Both the position numbers and the translations under genes were made by a program. Positions 50,570-59,833 of a DNA stretch of 64,000 bases are shown piece after piece. A model generated the notes under the pieces. That model made no database searches and had not been told where the DNA came from. It was given only the letters and a program-made list of their open reading frames with translations. Source of the DNA: Gammaproteobacteria bacterium (lineage in GTDB: Bacteria; Pseudomonadota; Gammaproteobacteria; Ga0077554; Ga007554); the NCBI GenBank assembly GCA_021731145.1, contig JAKFXX010000006.1, forward strand, positions 62,001 to 126,000, given 5' to 3'. Every line of letters starts with the position of its first letter. The first letter of the stretch is position 1.

Positions 50570-53500
50570 ATGAGCCTGCACAAAGAGATCAGCTTTGAAA
50601 GCGAAATCTGCGACACCCTGGCCGCGCAGGGCTGGCTGTATGCCGAGGGCGATGCCGCCCGGTATGACCGCGCCCGCGCCCTGTTTCCGGTGGATGTGCT
50701 GGCCTGGATACAGGAAACCCAGCCCAAGGCCTGGGAGACGTTGACCAAGAACCACGGCGCCCAGGCGGAGGCCGTGTTGCTAGACCGCCTGCGCAAGTCG
50801 CTGGATGACCGTGGCACGCTGGATGTGCTGCGCCATGGGGTGGAGCTGCTGGGGTTGCGCCAGCCGCTGGCTTTGGCCCAGTTCAAACCGGCCCTGGCGA
50901 TGAACCCGGAGACGCTGGCCAAGCATGCCGCCAACCGGCTGCGCGTGGTGAGGCAGGTGCGCTACTCGCTGCACAACGAGAATTGCATCGACCTGGTGCT
51001 GTTCCTCAACGGCCTGCCGGTGGCCACCGTGGAACTCAAGAGCGATTTCACCCAGTCGGTGGAGGATGCGGTGGATCAGTACCGCTTCGACCGTCACCCC
51101 CGCCCAAAAGGGCAATCCGCCAGCGAGCCGCTGTTGAGCTTCCCCAATGGTGCGTTGGTGCATTTTGCAGTGAGCAATAGGGAAGTGCGCATGACCACTC
51201 GGCTGGAGGGGGCGAGCACTACATTCCTGCCTTTTAACCGGGGCGACAACGGCGCGGCGGGGAACCCGCCCTCTCCCGACCTTCGGTCACCCTTTCCCAC
51301 GAGTGGGAGAGGGGTTGGGGGAGAGGGCGGCCACCGCACCGCCTACTTGTGGGAAGACGTGTGGGCACGGGAAGGCTGGCTGGAGATTCTGGGGCGCTAT
51401 CTGGTGGTCAGCCGTGACAGCAAGAAGCAGATCACCAGGATCATCTTCCCGCGCTTTCACCAGCTCGATGCCACGCGCAAGCTGCTGGCGGCGGTGCTGG
51501 AAGAGGGGCCGGGCGGCAAGTACCTGATCCAGCATTCGGCGGGATCGGGCAAGACTAACTCCATTGCCTGGTCGGCGCACTTTCTGGCCGATCTGCACAG
51601 CGCCGATCACAAGAAGGTGTTCGATTCGGTGCTGGTGGTGTCCGACCGCACGGTGCTGGATGCGCAGTTACAGGAGGCCATCTTCGACTTTGAGCGCACG
51701 GCGGGCGTAGTGGCCACCATTACCGGCGAGGGCGCCAGTAAGAGCGAGGAGTTGGCCAAGGCGCTGTCCGGCGGCAAGAAGATCGTGGTGTGTACCATTC
51801 AGACCTTCCCGTTTGCGCTGCAAGCGGTACAGGAGCTGGCGGCCACCCAGGGTAAACGCTTTGCAGTGATTGCCGACGAGGCGCATTCGTCGCAGACCGG
51901 CGCGGCTGCCGCCAAGTTGAAGGCGGTGCTGAGTGCAGAAGAACTTCAGGAATTGAACGACGGCGGTGAGGTCTCCACCGAAGACTTGCTGGCGGCGCAG
52001 ATGGTGGCGCGTTCAGCGGAGAGTGGCATCACCTACGTGGCTTTTACCGCCACCCCCAAGGCCAAGACGCTGGAGCTGTTTGGCCGCCGCCCTGACCCTG
52101 CCCAGCCCGCCAGCGCAAACAATCTGCCCGCGCCGTTTCATGTTTATTCCATGCGTCAGGCCATCGAGGAGGGCTTCATCCTCGACGTGCTGCAAAACTA
52201 CACGCCGTACAAGACTGCTTTCAAACTGGCCCATAATGGGGCCGAGTACGACCCCCGATCGGAGCCGGGGGCAGGCGAAAAAGCGGTGGCGCGTAGCGAG
52301 GCGTTGAAGGGGATCATGCGTTGGGTAAAGCTGCACCCCTACAATATCAGCCAGAAAGTGCAGGTGGTGGTGGAGCACTTCCGCGACAACGTCGCCCTGC
52401 TGTTGAATGGCCGCGCCAAGGCGATGGTGGTGGTGTCGAGTCGCGTGGAGGCAGTGCGCTGGAAGCTGGCAATTGAAAAATATATTCAATCGCAGGATTA
52501 CAGGATCAGCACGCTGGTGGCCTTCTCCGGCGAGGTGCATGACCCGGAATCAGGCCCGGATGGTTTCACCGAAACCAGTCAGACCTTAAACCCAAACCTG
52601 CGTGGCCGTGACATTCGCAAAGCCTTCGGCACTGACGAATATCAAATCCTGTTAGTGGCCAACAAATTCCAGACCGGTTTCGACCAGCCCTTGCTGTGCG
52701 GCATGTACGTGGACAAGCGCCTGGCGGGTATTCAGGCCGTGCAGACGCTGTCGCGCCTGAACCGCGCCTATCCGGGTAAGGACACCACCTATGTGGTGGA
52801 TTTCGTCAACGATCCAGATGAAGTATTGGCGGCGTTCAAGACCTATCACGCCACGGCGACACTGGAAAATGTCACCGACCCGAATCTGGTGTATGACCTG
52901 CGTGCCAAGCTGGATGCGGCGGGATTTTACGACGACTTCGAGGTGGAGCGTGTGGTGACCGTGGAGTTGAATCCAAACGCCAGGCAAAGCGACCTGACCG
53001 ACGCGCTGGAGCCGGTGGTGGATCGACTGCTGAAACGCTACAAGGCGGCGCAGGAGCGGTTGACCGCCGCCAAGGCGAAAAAAGATGACAAGGCGGCGGA
53101 TGATGCGAAAAACGAATTGAATGCGTTGGTGCTGTTTAAAGGTGATATGGGCGCCTTCCAGCGCATGTATACCTTCCTGTCGCAGATTTTTGACTATGGC
53201 AACACCGCCATCGAAAAGCGCTATATCTTCTATAGGCGCCTAATGCCGCTGCTGGAGTTTGGCCGTGAGCGCGAGGGTGTTGATCTTTCCAAGGTGATCC
53301 TGACGCATCACACCCTGAAGAATCAGGGCAAACGGCCACTGCCTCTGGTCGATGGCGAATATCCGAAGCTCGAACCCTTCACGGCGGCGGGCAGTGGCAT
53401 GGTGCGGGAAAAGGAGCGGGCGTATCTGGCTGAAATAATCGCCAAGGTAAACGACCTCTTCGAAGGCGAACTGACTGACGACGACCGCTTGGTGTATGTG

Positions 53501-53761
53501 AACAACGTGCTGAAGGGCAAACTGCTGGAGTCGGATATCCTGGTGCAGCAGGCGGTGAGCAACACCAAGGAACAGTTTGCCAATTCGCCCGACCTCTCCA
53601 GCGAGATCATGAACGCCATCATGGATGCCCTTTCCGCGCATAGCACTATGAGCAAACAGGCGCTGGAATCGGAACGGGTGCGCAGTGGCCTGCGGGATGT
53701 GCTGCTGGGGCCGGCACGACTTTATGAGGCGCTACGGGAACGATCAGAAACGAGGCCGTGA
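50570..53761 (+). CDS. hsdR: Type I restriction-modification endonuclease subunit
   Basis: HsdR translocates DNA with ATP and cleaves at a distance. It has 1063 residues from ATG 50570 (AAGGA 8 bp upstream); the frame upstream runs through a REP pair and is not family-like. The nuclease motif VATVELKSD is near residue 150, Walker A SAGSGKTNS near 325 and the DEAH box VIADEAHSS follows, with the C-terminal helical domain complete. Residues ~233-254 come from a 65-bp palindromic repeat inserted in frame between FNRGDNGAAGNPP and GHRTAYLWEDVW. The catalytic and motor motifs are intact. Confidence 0.95.
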   Translation: MSLHKEISFESEICDTLAAQGWLYAEGDAARYDRARALFPVDVLAWIQETQPKAWETLTKNHGAQAEAVLLDRLRKSLDDRGTLDVLRHGVELLGLRQPLALAQFKPALAMNPETLAKHAANRLRVVRQVRYSLHNENCIDLVLFLNGLPVATVELKSDFTQSVEDAVDQYRFDRHPRPKGQSASEPLLSFPNGALVHFAVSNREVRMTTRLEGASTTFLPFNRGDNGAAGNPPSPDLRSPFPTSGRGVGGEGGHRTAYLWEDVWAREGWLEILGRYLVVSRDSKKQITRIIFPRFHQLDATRKLLAAVLEEGPGGKYLIQHSAGSGKTNSIAWSAHFLADLHSADHKKVFDSVLVVSDRTVLDAQLQEAIFDFERTAGVVATITGEGASKSEELAKALSGGKKIVVCTIQTFPFALQAVQELAATQGKRFAVIADEAHSSQTGAAAAKLKAVLSAEELQELNDGGEVSTEDLLAAQMVARSAESGITYVAFTATPKAKTLELFGRRPDPAQPASANNLPAPFHVYSMRQAIEEGFILDVLQNYTPYKTAFKLAHNGAEYDPRSEPGAGEKAVARSEALKGIMRWVKLHPYNISQKVQVVVEHFRDNVALLLNGRAKAMVVVSSRVEAVRWKLAIEKYIQSQDYRISTLVAFSGEVHDPESGPDGFTETSQTLNPNLRGRDIRKAFGTDEYQILLVANKFQTGFDQPLLCGMYVDKRLAGIQAVQTLSRLNRAYPGKDTTYVVDFVNDPDEVLAAFKTYHATATLENVTDPNLVYDLRAKLDAAGFYDDFEVERVVTVELNPNARQSDLTDALEPVVDRLLKRYKAAQERLTAAKAKKDDKAADDAKNELNALVLFKGDMGAFQRMYTFLSQIFDYGNTAIEKRYIFYRRLMPLLEFGREREGVDLSKVILTHHTLKNQGKRPLPLVDGEYPKLEPFTAAGSGMVREKERAYLAEIIAKVNDLFEGELTDDDRLVYVNNVLKGKLLESDILVQQAVSNTKEQFANSPDLSSEIMNAIMDALSAHSTMSKQALESERVRSGLRDVLLGPARLYEALRERSETRP
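51266..51330. repeat. 65-bp palindromic repeat inside hsdR
   Basis: The ends are exact 12-bp inverted repeats (CCGCCCTCTCCC and GGGAGAGGGCGG). An inner hairpin TCCCAC...GTGGGA lies near the right side. The element encodes about 22 Pro/Gly/Ser/Arg-rich residues in the hsdR frame. It is unrelated to the GTAG REP family and resembles the CCCTCTCCC/GGGAGAGGG repeats scattered in many proteobacterial genomes. Confidence 0.88.
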
Positions 53762-53768
53762 CTTTAAC

Positions 53769-53798
53769 TTGACGCTTCTTCCCGCCAGCCTCTACAAT
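53769..53798 (+). promoter_or_regulatory. Sigma-70 promoter of the cobalamin operon
   Basis: TTGACG (53769-53774), an 18-bp spacer and TACAAT (53793-53798) lie just after hsdR. The predicted start near 53805 coincides with the beginning of the riboswitch. Confidence 0.75.
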
Positions 53799-53803
53799 TC
53801 ACC

Positions 53804-54009
53804 CTTCGTTTCAGGTGGCCCGAAGGCATTCGCCCAAGGGCTTAAACGGGAAGCCGGTGCGTTCTGCCTTTCAAGGTGTGAGAGCAAAGCCGGCGCTGCC
53901 CCCCGCAACGGTATACGAGTCAAAGCGTAGCAACACGCCACTGTGCATTGCATGGGAAGGCGCTGCTCTTGGGAATTTTCCCGCTCGTAAGCCCGGAGAC
54001 CGGCCTGCT
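53804..54009 (+). ncRNA. Cobalamin riboswitch
   Basis: This is the AdoCbl/B12-sensing leader. Conserved blocks appear in order: GGGAAGCCGGTG (53849), GCCCCCGCAACGGTA (near 53898), GCCACTGTGC (53937), GGGAAGGCGCTGC (53954) and the GCCCGGAGACCGGCC element (53991). It precedes btuB and the biosynthesis genes, as expected for repression by B12. Confidence 0.96.
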
Positions 54010-54048
54010 GCGTTGTGATGGCATTGCGGAGGGCGATGTCCGGGCATT

Positions 54049-54069
54049 CAGGTGTTACCGCCTGTTTTT
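54049..54069 (+). terminator. Riboswitch expression-platform terminator
   Basis: CAGGTG-TTAC-CGCCTG followed by five T lies 40 bp after the aptamer and 75 bp before btuB. It suggests that ligand binding is coupled to transcription termination. Confidence 0.65.
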
Positions 54070-54144
54070 CCTGACTATTTTCCTCTTGCGTGCCTTAAGC
54101 TCTAACCCGCCGTCGCGCGCTTGTGCGAGAGAGGAATACACCCA

Positions 54145-55992
54145 ATGAAGCTGCGTTTTATACCGGCAGCCATGCTGTTGTTCGGCCCTTATCCTGTTTA
54201 TGCCACGGGCAACGCCGCACCACTTGATACCGTTATTGTTACCGCTACCCGCACTGCGCAGACGGTGGATGAAACCCTTGCGTCGGTGACTGTCATCACC
54301 CGCCAGGATATTGAGCGCCAGCAGGCGCAGTCTGTGCAGGATGTGTTGCGCGGCACGCCTGGGCTTTCTATTTCGAATACTGGCGGATTAGGCAAACAGA
54401 CTTCGTTTTTCCTGCGGGGCGCCAGTTCCAGTCAAGTACTTGTAATGATCGATGGTGTCAAGGTCGGTTCAGCGACCTCAGGCATGGCGGCGTTTCAGGA
54501 TTACCCGATTGACCAGATTGAGCGCATCGAGATCGTGCGTGGGCCGCGTTCAAGTTTGTACGGTTCAGAAGCTATCGGTGGTGTAATCCAGATTTTTACG
54601 CGCAAGGGCGGCGGGGCGTTGACACCGTCCTTTAGCGTGGGCGGGGGTTCCTACAACACGTTCAAGACGTCCGCCAGTATTTCGGGCGGCGGTGAGCGCG
54701 GCTGGTTTAATGCGGGCGTGAGTGGCATGAATAGCAGCGGTTTCAACGCCTGTAACGGTAAGCCATTTCCCGGCGGTGCGGGTTGTTTTACCGTCGAGCC
54801 GGATAAGGACGGTTACAACAACAAGTCGGGGACATTGCGCGGGGGCTATCGTTTTGGCAGTCTCGGGGAGGTGGACCTGCATTGGCTGGGTACTGAAGGC
54901 CGGGTACACTACGACGGCAGTTTCCAGAACGAATCAAAATCGACCCAGCAGGTGTATGGAGGCCGGTTGCTCCTGAAGCCTGTGGGCGGCCTGAATGTGT
55001 CTCTGGCCGCTGGGCGTAGCCAGGATAATTCTGACAACTTCAAGGATGGCATCTTTAGCAGCCGTTTCAATTCCCAACGTGACACCGTGTCACTGCAAGG
55101 CGATTTGTCCATCGCGGCGCAGCAATTGCTGACAGCGGGTTTTGACTACCAAAACGACCATGTTGACAGCACGGCTGTTTACAACGTCACTTCACGCGAC
55201 AACAAAGGGTTGTTTACTCAATACCAGGGAGCGTTCGGCGCGCACGATGTACAGGCCAGCGTACGTCATGATAAAAACCAGCAATTTGGCGAAAAAAATA
55301 CGGGTGGCCTGGCCTGGGGTTACGCGATAGACAAGCAACTGCGTGTAACCGCCAATTACGGTACGGCGTTCAAGGCGCCCACCTTTAACGATCTCTATTA
55401 TCCTGGTTATGGCAATCCCAATTTGAAGTCGGAGCAGTCCCGTAGCATTGAACTTGGCCTGCGGGGCACGCCGACGTGGGGCAGTTGGTCGACCCATGTT
55501 TTTCAGACGGCGGTTAATTATCTGATTGGCTTTGACCCAACAACATTCTCCCCCGTTAATATTGATTCGGCCCGCCTGCGCGGAGTGGAAGGTGCTGTTG
55601 CTACACAGTTTGCCGGATGGAACATGAACGCCAGCCTCACGTTGCTGGACCCCGAGAATCGTGCATCTGGCGCTAACAATGGCAAGCTACTACCGCGCCG
55701 CGCAGAACAAACACTGCGGGTAAATATGGACCGCAGTTTCGGCAATTACCGTGCCGGCGCAACACTTTTCGCCGAAAACAAGCGCTTCGATGACCTCGCC
55801 AATACGCGCACTATGGGCGGTTACGCTACGCTTGATCTGCGTGTCGAGCGCGCATTTGCCAAAAACTGGCTGGTTCAGGCGCGCGTCGCCAACCTGTTTG
55901 ACAAGCGCTATGAAACGGCATCGTATTACAATCAGGCGGGACGCAATTTCTTTATCACGCTCCGTTACCAGCCCGGCAAGTCACCCACATAA
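54145..55992 (+). CDS. btuB: TonB-dependent vitamin B12 outer-membrane receptor
   Basis: This is a gated barrel importing cobalamin with TonB energy. It has 615 residues with a signal peptide, a TonB box-like DTVIVTATRT, plug domain (QDVLRGTPGLSISNTGG, then IEIVRGPRSSLYGSEAIGG) and a barrel ending in LRYQP plus a short tail. ATG 54145 is preferred over an upstream TTG by signal-peptide position. It is the first gene under the cobalamin riboswitch. A 9-bp inverted repeat follows its stop (55991-56019). Confidence 0.93.
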   Translation: MKLRFIPAAMLLFGPYPVYATGNAAPLDTVIVTATRTAQTVDETLASVTVITRQDIERQQAQSVQDVLRGTPGLSISNTGGLGKQTSFFLRGASSSQVLVMIDGVKVGSATSGMAAFQDYPIDQIERIEIVRGPRSSLYGSEAIGGVIQIFTRKGGGALTPSFSVGGGSYNTFKTSASISGGGERGWFNAGVSGMNSSGFNACNGKPFPGGAGCFTVEPDKDGYNNKSGTLRGGYRFGSLGEVDLHWLGTEGRVHYDGSFQNESKSTQQVYGGRLLLKPVGGLNVSLAAGRSQDNSDNFKDGIFSSRFNSQRDTVSLQGDLSIAAQQLLTAGFDYQNDHVDSTAVYNVTSRDNKGLFTQYQGAFGAHDVQASVRHDKNQQFGEKNTGGLAWGYAIDKQLRVTANYGTAFKAPTFNDLYYPGYGNPNLKSEQSRSIELGLRGTPTWGSWSTHVFQTAVNYLIGFDPTTFSPVNIDSARLRGVEGAVATQFAGWNMNASLTLLDPENRASGANNGKLLPRRAEQTLRVNMDRSFGNYRAGATLFAENKRFDDLANTRTMGGYATLDLRVERAFAKNWLVQARVANLFDKRYETASYYNQAGRNFFITLRYQPGKSPT

Positions 55993-56059
55993 TTCCATTT
56001 CCAGATCCATAATGGAATTGTAGGACGCACCCTACATAGTTATTTAAGAGGTAAGACAC

Positions 56060-56170
56060 ATGTTAACGCTTACTCTACGCCACCAGATTATGATTGGCGC
56101 TGCGGTGATGATTCACGCCGCACTGACCGCGTTGAGCAAGCACAGTGTGGCGAGCGCCATCTCAAGATGA
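56060..56170 (+). CDS. 36-codon ORF coupled to cobO
   Basis: MLTLTLRHQIMIGAAVMIHA continues for 16 more residues. AAGAGGT lies 8 bp before the ATG, and the TGA overlaps the cobO ATG. The N-terminal part is mildly hydrophobic. It may be a small protein or simply a coupling leader; no family was recognised. Confidence 0.45.
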   Translation: MLTLTLRHQIMIGAAVMIHAALTALSKHSVASAISR

Positions 56171-56799
56171 ACGACGTGGCCGATATGCCGGGCGCGCCGG
56201 ACACCTCAAGAGAGGAGCGCCACCGGCTGCGTATGCAGCGCAAAAAGGCCGTGGTGGACGCTCATATCGCGTCGGCTACGGAAGAGCGCGGCGTGCTCAT
56301 CGTCAATACCGGTAACGGCAAAGGCAAGAGCACGGCGGCCTTTGGCATGGTGGCGCGAGCGCTCGGCCACGGTATGCGGGTGGGTGTGGTACAGTTCATC
56401 AAAGGCAGTTTTTCTACTGGCGAAGAGGCGTTCTTCCGGCGTTTTCCGGAAATCAGCTACCATGTGATGGGTGAAGGTTTTACCTGGGAGACGCAAGATC
56501 GCGGTCGTGACATTCAGACGGCGCAAGCGGCTTGGGCGGTGGCGGCAACGCTGCTGCGTGATGCCAACACGGCGCTGGTGGTGCTCGACGAACTCAATAT
56601 CGCGCTCAAATACGGCTACCTGTCGCTGGATGAGGTGCTCGATACAGTGGCTGCGCGCCCCGTTCATCAGCATGTGGTGATCACTGGCCGCGCCGCACCC
56701 CCCGCGCTCATTGAGGCTGCGGACACCGTTACCGAAATGAGCCTCATCAAGCACGCCTTCCAGGCGGGTATACGCGCACAAAACGGTGTTGAATTGTGA
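56167..56799 (+). CDS. cobO: Corrinoid adenosyltransferase (CobO/BtuR type)
   Basis: This enzyme transfers the adenosyl group of ATP to cob(I)alamin or cobyrinate diamide. It has 210 residues with P-loop NTGNGKGKSTAAFG and the family segments GVVQFIKGSFSTGEE and VVLDELNIALKYGYL. Its TGA overlaps the cbiA GTG start by 4 bp. It serves both salvage through BtuB and de novo synthesis. Confidence 0.95.
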   Translation: MNDVADMPGAPDTSREERHRLRMQRKKAVVDAHIASATEERGVLIVNTGNGKGKSTAAFGMVARALGHGMRVGVVQFIKGSFSTGEEAFFRRFPEISYHVMGEGFTWETQDRGRDIQTAQAAWAVAATLLRDANTALVVLDELNIALKYGYLSLDEVLDTVAARPVHQHVVITGRAAPPALIEAADTVTEMSLIKHAFQAGIRAQNGVEL

Positions 56800-58115
56800 G
56801 CGCCCCCCGCCACTGCCCGGCGCTGCTCATCACCGCCCCCGCATCAGGCCAGGGCAAGACCACCACCACGGCCGCATTGGCGCGTTATCACCGCAACCAG
56901 GGGCGGCGTGTGCGTGTGTTCAAGACGGGGCCGGATTTTCTTGACCCCATGATTCTTGAACGCGCATCGGGAAACCCGGTGTATCAGCTTGATCTGTGGA
57001 TGGTCGGCGAGGCGCATTGCCGGCAATTATTGTGGGAGGCTGCGGCCGACGCGGACCTGATTCTGGTTGAGGGCGTGATGGGTCTTTTTGATGGTCAATC
57101 TTCAAGCGCGGACCTCGCCGTCAAATTCGGCCTGCCGGTGCTCGCCGTGATCGACGCCGGCGCCATGGCCCAAACCTTCGGTGCTGTCGCGTATGGGCTG
57201 GCACATTACCGGGAGGATCTTGTTTGTGCGGGTGTGGCGGCCAATAAGGTCGCAGGGGAGAGCCACTCCGCCATGCTGGCGGAAAGCCTCCCAGAGGGCT
57301 TGCGCTTGTGGGCGAGCCTGCCGCGAGATGCCGGTATCGCGCTGCCTGACCGGCATCTTGGGTTGGTTCAAGCAGCCGAAATCACTGACATCGAAAAACA
57401 TCTCGATCACTTGGCGGATGTCTGGATGAAGCACGGTTTTACCGATTTTCCCGATACCATTTCATTTGATCCTGTGAACACCACACCGCTGTCGCCACTG
57501 CTCGAAGGTGTGCGCATCGCGGTGGCGCGTGACGCGGCGTTTTCATTTCTTTATCAGGCCAATCTCGACCTGCTCACCGCGCTGGGGGCGGAGCTGGTCT
57601 TTTTCTCACCCCTGCGTGACGCCGCACTTCCTCAAGCGGGCAGCCTGTATCTGCCCGGCGGCTACCCGGAATTGCACAGTGCACAACTCGCCGCCAACCA
57701 CAGTATGATCGAATCCGTGCGCGCTCACCACGCGGCGGGCAAGCCCATCGTCGCCGAGTGTGGCGGCATGTTGTATCTGCTGGAGTCGCTTACCGATCTT
57801 CACGGCCATAAAGCGGAGATGGTTGGGTTGCTTTCAGGCAGCGCAAAAATGCAGGAGAAGCTTGCCAACCTCGGACTGCACAGCGTAGCGTTGCCTGAAG
57901 GGTCGATGCGCGGCCACACGTTTCACTACTCGCAGATGGAGAGTCCGCTGGCACCTGTCGCCGTCAGCGAAGGCGTGCGCGCGGGACGACGCGGCGAGGC
58001 AGTCTATCGTGCCGGTCGAATCAACGCCTCCTATCTGCACCTCTATTTTCCATCGAACCCGAGAGCGACGGCACGCCTCTTCGTACCGTCGCCCTTATTA
58101 ACATCACTAACCTGA
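56796..58115 (+). CDS. cbiA: Cobyrinate a,c-diamide synthase
   Basis: This is an ATP- and glutamine-dependent amidase acting on the a and c side chains of cobyrinate. It has 439 residues: N-terminal dethiobiotin-synthetase-like domain (TAPASGQGKTTTTAALARYH) and C-terminal class I-like glutaminase with AECGGMLYL (nucleophile Cys) and GHTFHYS. GTG start overlapping cobO. It is named cbiA here because the other genes are of the anaerobic type; cobB is the equivalent aerobic name. Confidence 0.94.
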   Translation: MSAPRHCPALLITAPASGQGKTTTTAALARYHRNQGRRVRVFKTGPDFLDPMILERASGNPVYQLDLWMVGEAHCRQLLWEAAADADLILVEGVMGLFDGQSSSADLAVKFGLPVLAVIDAGAMAQTFGAVAYGLAHYREDLVCAGVAANKVAGESHSAMLAESLPEGLRLWASLPRDAGIALPDRHLGLVQAAEITDIEKHLDHLADVWMKHGFTDFPDTISFDPVNTTPLSPLLEGVRIAVARDAAFSFLYQANLDLLTALGAELVFFSPLRDAALPQAGSLYLPGGYPELHSAQLAANHSMIESVRAHHAAGKPIVAECGGMLYLLESLTDLHGHKAEMVGLLSGSAKMQEKLANLGLHSVALPEGSMRGHTFHYSQMESPLAPVAVSEGVRAGRRGEAVYRAGRINASYLHLYFPSNPRATARLFVPSPLLTSLT

Positions 58116-58128
58116 AAAGGAGAAAACC

Positions 58129-58314
58129 ATGCACATTGAACATAGTTTAGAGATCCCTGCCGCAACGCCAGGTGCAGCCCGTCGCCGCTTGCCGGCAGTG
58201 CTGGCGGCGCTCTTTGGTTTGGCGCTCGTCTTTGTTGCAGGGTTTGCTGAAAACCAGATGGCACACAGTGCGGCGCACGATACGCGCCATGCAACGGGAT
58301 TCCCATGTCATTAA
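58129..58314 (+). CDS. cbtB: Cobalt transporter subunit CbtB
   Basis: This is a 61-residue protein with one membrane helix (LAALFGLALVFVAGFAE) and the C-terminal metal-binding signature HDTRHATGFPCH, which defines CbtB. It overlaps cbtA by 10 bp. It supplies cobalt for corrin synthesis. AAAAGGAGAAAACC before the ATG is a strong ribosome-binding site. Confidence 0.94.
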   Translation: MHIEHSLEIPAATPGAARRRLPAVLAALFGLALVFVAGFAENQMAHSAAHDTRHATGFPCH

Positions 58315-59027
58315 GTCGTGCAACGACGATGAGTCGGGGCGCGTTTAAAAACAGAATTACCGTAGCCGCGCTGCTGGGGCTGCTGGTGGGCCTGTTATTA
58401 ACGCTGGCGCAGCAACTTCAGGTGATGCCACTGCTGCTGGAGGCGGAGCAATATGAGCAGGCGACCAGGCATCAGCTCAGTGCAGAGCACGACCATGCTG
58501 CGGCTGACCACGGGCATGAACATGGCGGCTGGCAGCCCGCAGAGGGGTGGGAGCGCACACTCTTCACGGCAGGGGCCAATATTGTGGTGGCGTTTGGTTT
58601 TACCCTCTTGCTGGGGGCGCTGGTAACGCTGCGCAATGCAAAGCTGACCTGGCGTTCAGGTCTGCTGTGGGGGCTGGGTGGTTACGCAGTATTTTTTGTT
58701 GCGCCATCACTCGGTCTGCCGCCTGAACTGCCCGGTACCGAGTCGGCGGCGTTAATGGCGCGGCAGCTCTGGTGGGGAGGGACGGTGGTCGCCACGGCGA
58801 GTGCTCTCTGGCTGATCGTTTTTTCGCGCCGCGCTGCCTTTAAAATCCTGGGTGTGGTGGTGCTCATTGCGCCCCATCTTATCGGTGCGCCACAGCCCGG
58901 CATCCATGTCAGCACGGCCCCGGCGGAGTTGGCGCACGCTTTTGTCGTGGCCACGGCGATCTCCAACGCTCTCTTTTGGCTGAATTTGGGTGCTCTTTAT
59001 GGTTTTTTTCAGAAGTGGGTGGATTAA
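58305..59027 (+). CDS. cbtA: Cobalt transporter subunit CbtA
   Basis: This is a 240-residue membrane protein with about five helices and a His-rich loop (HDHAAADHGHEHGG) likely to bind metal. FVAPSLGLPPELPG and the family's GLLWGLGGYAVFF segment support CbtA. It forms the uptake pair with CbtB. Confidence 0.92.
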   Translation: MSLSRATTMSRGAFKNRITVAALLGLLVGLLLTLAQQLQVMPLLLEAEQYEQATRHQLSAEHDHAAADHGHEHGGWQPAEGWERTLFTAGANIVVAFGFTLLLGALVTLRNAKLTWRSGLLWGLGGYAVFFVAPSLGLPPELPGTESAALMARQLWWGGTVVATASALWLIVFSRRAAFKILGVVVLIAPHLIGAPQPGIHVSTAPAELAHAFVVATAISNALFWLNLGALYGFFQKWVD

Positions 59028-59029
59028 AG

Positions 59030-59833
59030 ATGGGCAAGGTGTGGTTTGTCGGCGCCGGTCCGGGTGATCCCGATCTGATCACGGTCAAGGGGCGTGATCT
59101 GATCGCCTCGGCCTCCGCCATCCTCTACGCCGGTTCGCTGGTCTCAGAGGCGGCGATGCGCTGGGCGCCCGCAGGGTGCGAGATTGCCGATTCGAAAGAT
59201 ATGGCGCTGGAGGAGATCACCGCCTGGCTCATCGCCAAGGCGCAAGCGCATGAGACAGTCATACGTCTGCAAACAGGCGATCCCGGCCTTTATGGCGCCT
59301 TGATCGAGATGGTGCAGCCGCTGGATGCGGCGGGCATCGAGGTCGGCGTGGTGCCCGGCGTCTCATCCGCCATGGCCTCGGCGGCCACGGCGGTTGAGAG
59401 TCTGACGCTACCCGAGGTAACACAGACCGTGATCCTCACCCGTGTCGAGGGGCGCACCCCGATGCCGGAGGGGGAGTCGCTACAAGCGCTGGCGCAACAC
59501 CACTCCACACTCTGCATCTTTCTCTCCATCACCCTGCTGAAAAAAGTTCAGAGCGAACTGCTGGCGGCAGGCTGGAGTGAAGATGCACCTGTGCTGGTGG
59601 TACAGAAGGCGAGCTGGCCCGATGAGGAGAAGATCGTTCGCGGCACACTGAGCGATATCCGCGACAGGTGTATCGCCGAGAAGATCACCAGTCAGGCGAT
59701 GATCATCGTCAGCCCGGCGCTGGGGGCGCGCCACTGGCCGGATCTGAAGAAGTCAAAACTCTACGACAAAACATTTACCCATCGCTTTCGTAAAGCGGAA
59801 AACCCTGTAATTAACGAGCCAGGTAACGAGTAA
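59030..59833 (+). CDS. cobM: Precorrin-4 C11-methyltransferase
   Basis: This is a SAM-dependent methylase of the corrin ring (CbiF in the anaerobic pathway). It has 267 residues from ATG 59030, 2 bp after the cbtA stop. VWFVGAGPGDPDLITVKGRD, RLQTGDPGLYGALIEMV and VPGVSSAMASAA are diagnostic of the family. TAATG overlap with cbiX indicates coupled translation. Confidence 0.95.
   Translation: MGKVWFVGAGPGDPDLITVKGRDLIASASAILYAGSLVSEAAMRWAPAGCEIADSKDMALEEITAWLIAKAQAHETVIRLQTGDPGLYGALIEMVQPLDAAGIEVGVVPGVSSAMASAATAVESLTLPEVTQTVILTRVEGRTPMPEGESLQALAQHHSTLCIFLSITLLKKVQSELLAAGWSEDAPVLVVQKASWPDEEKIVRGTLSDIRDRCIAEKITSQAMIIVSPALGARHWPDLKKSKLYDKTFTHRFRKAENPVINEPGNE

Noticed and set aside
53685-53930. 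Open frame overlapping the cobalamin riboswitch
   Set aside because: The DNA is explained by the riboswitch's conserved blocks; the frame has no start signal.
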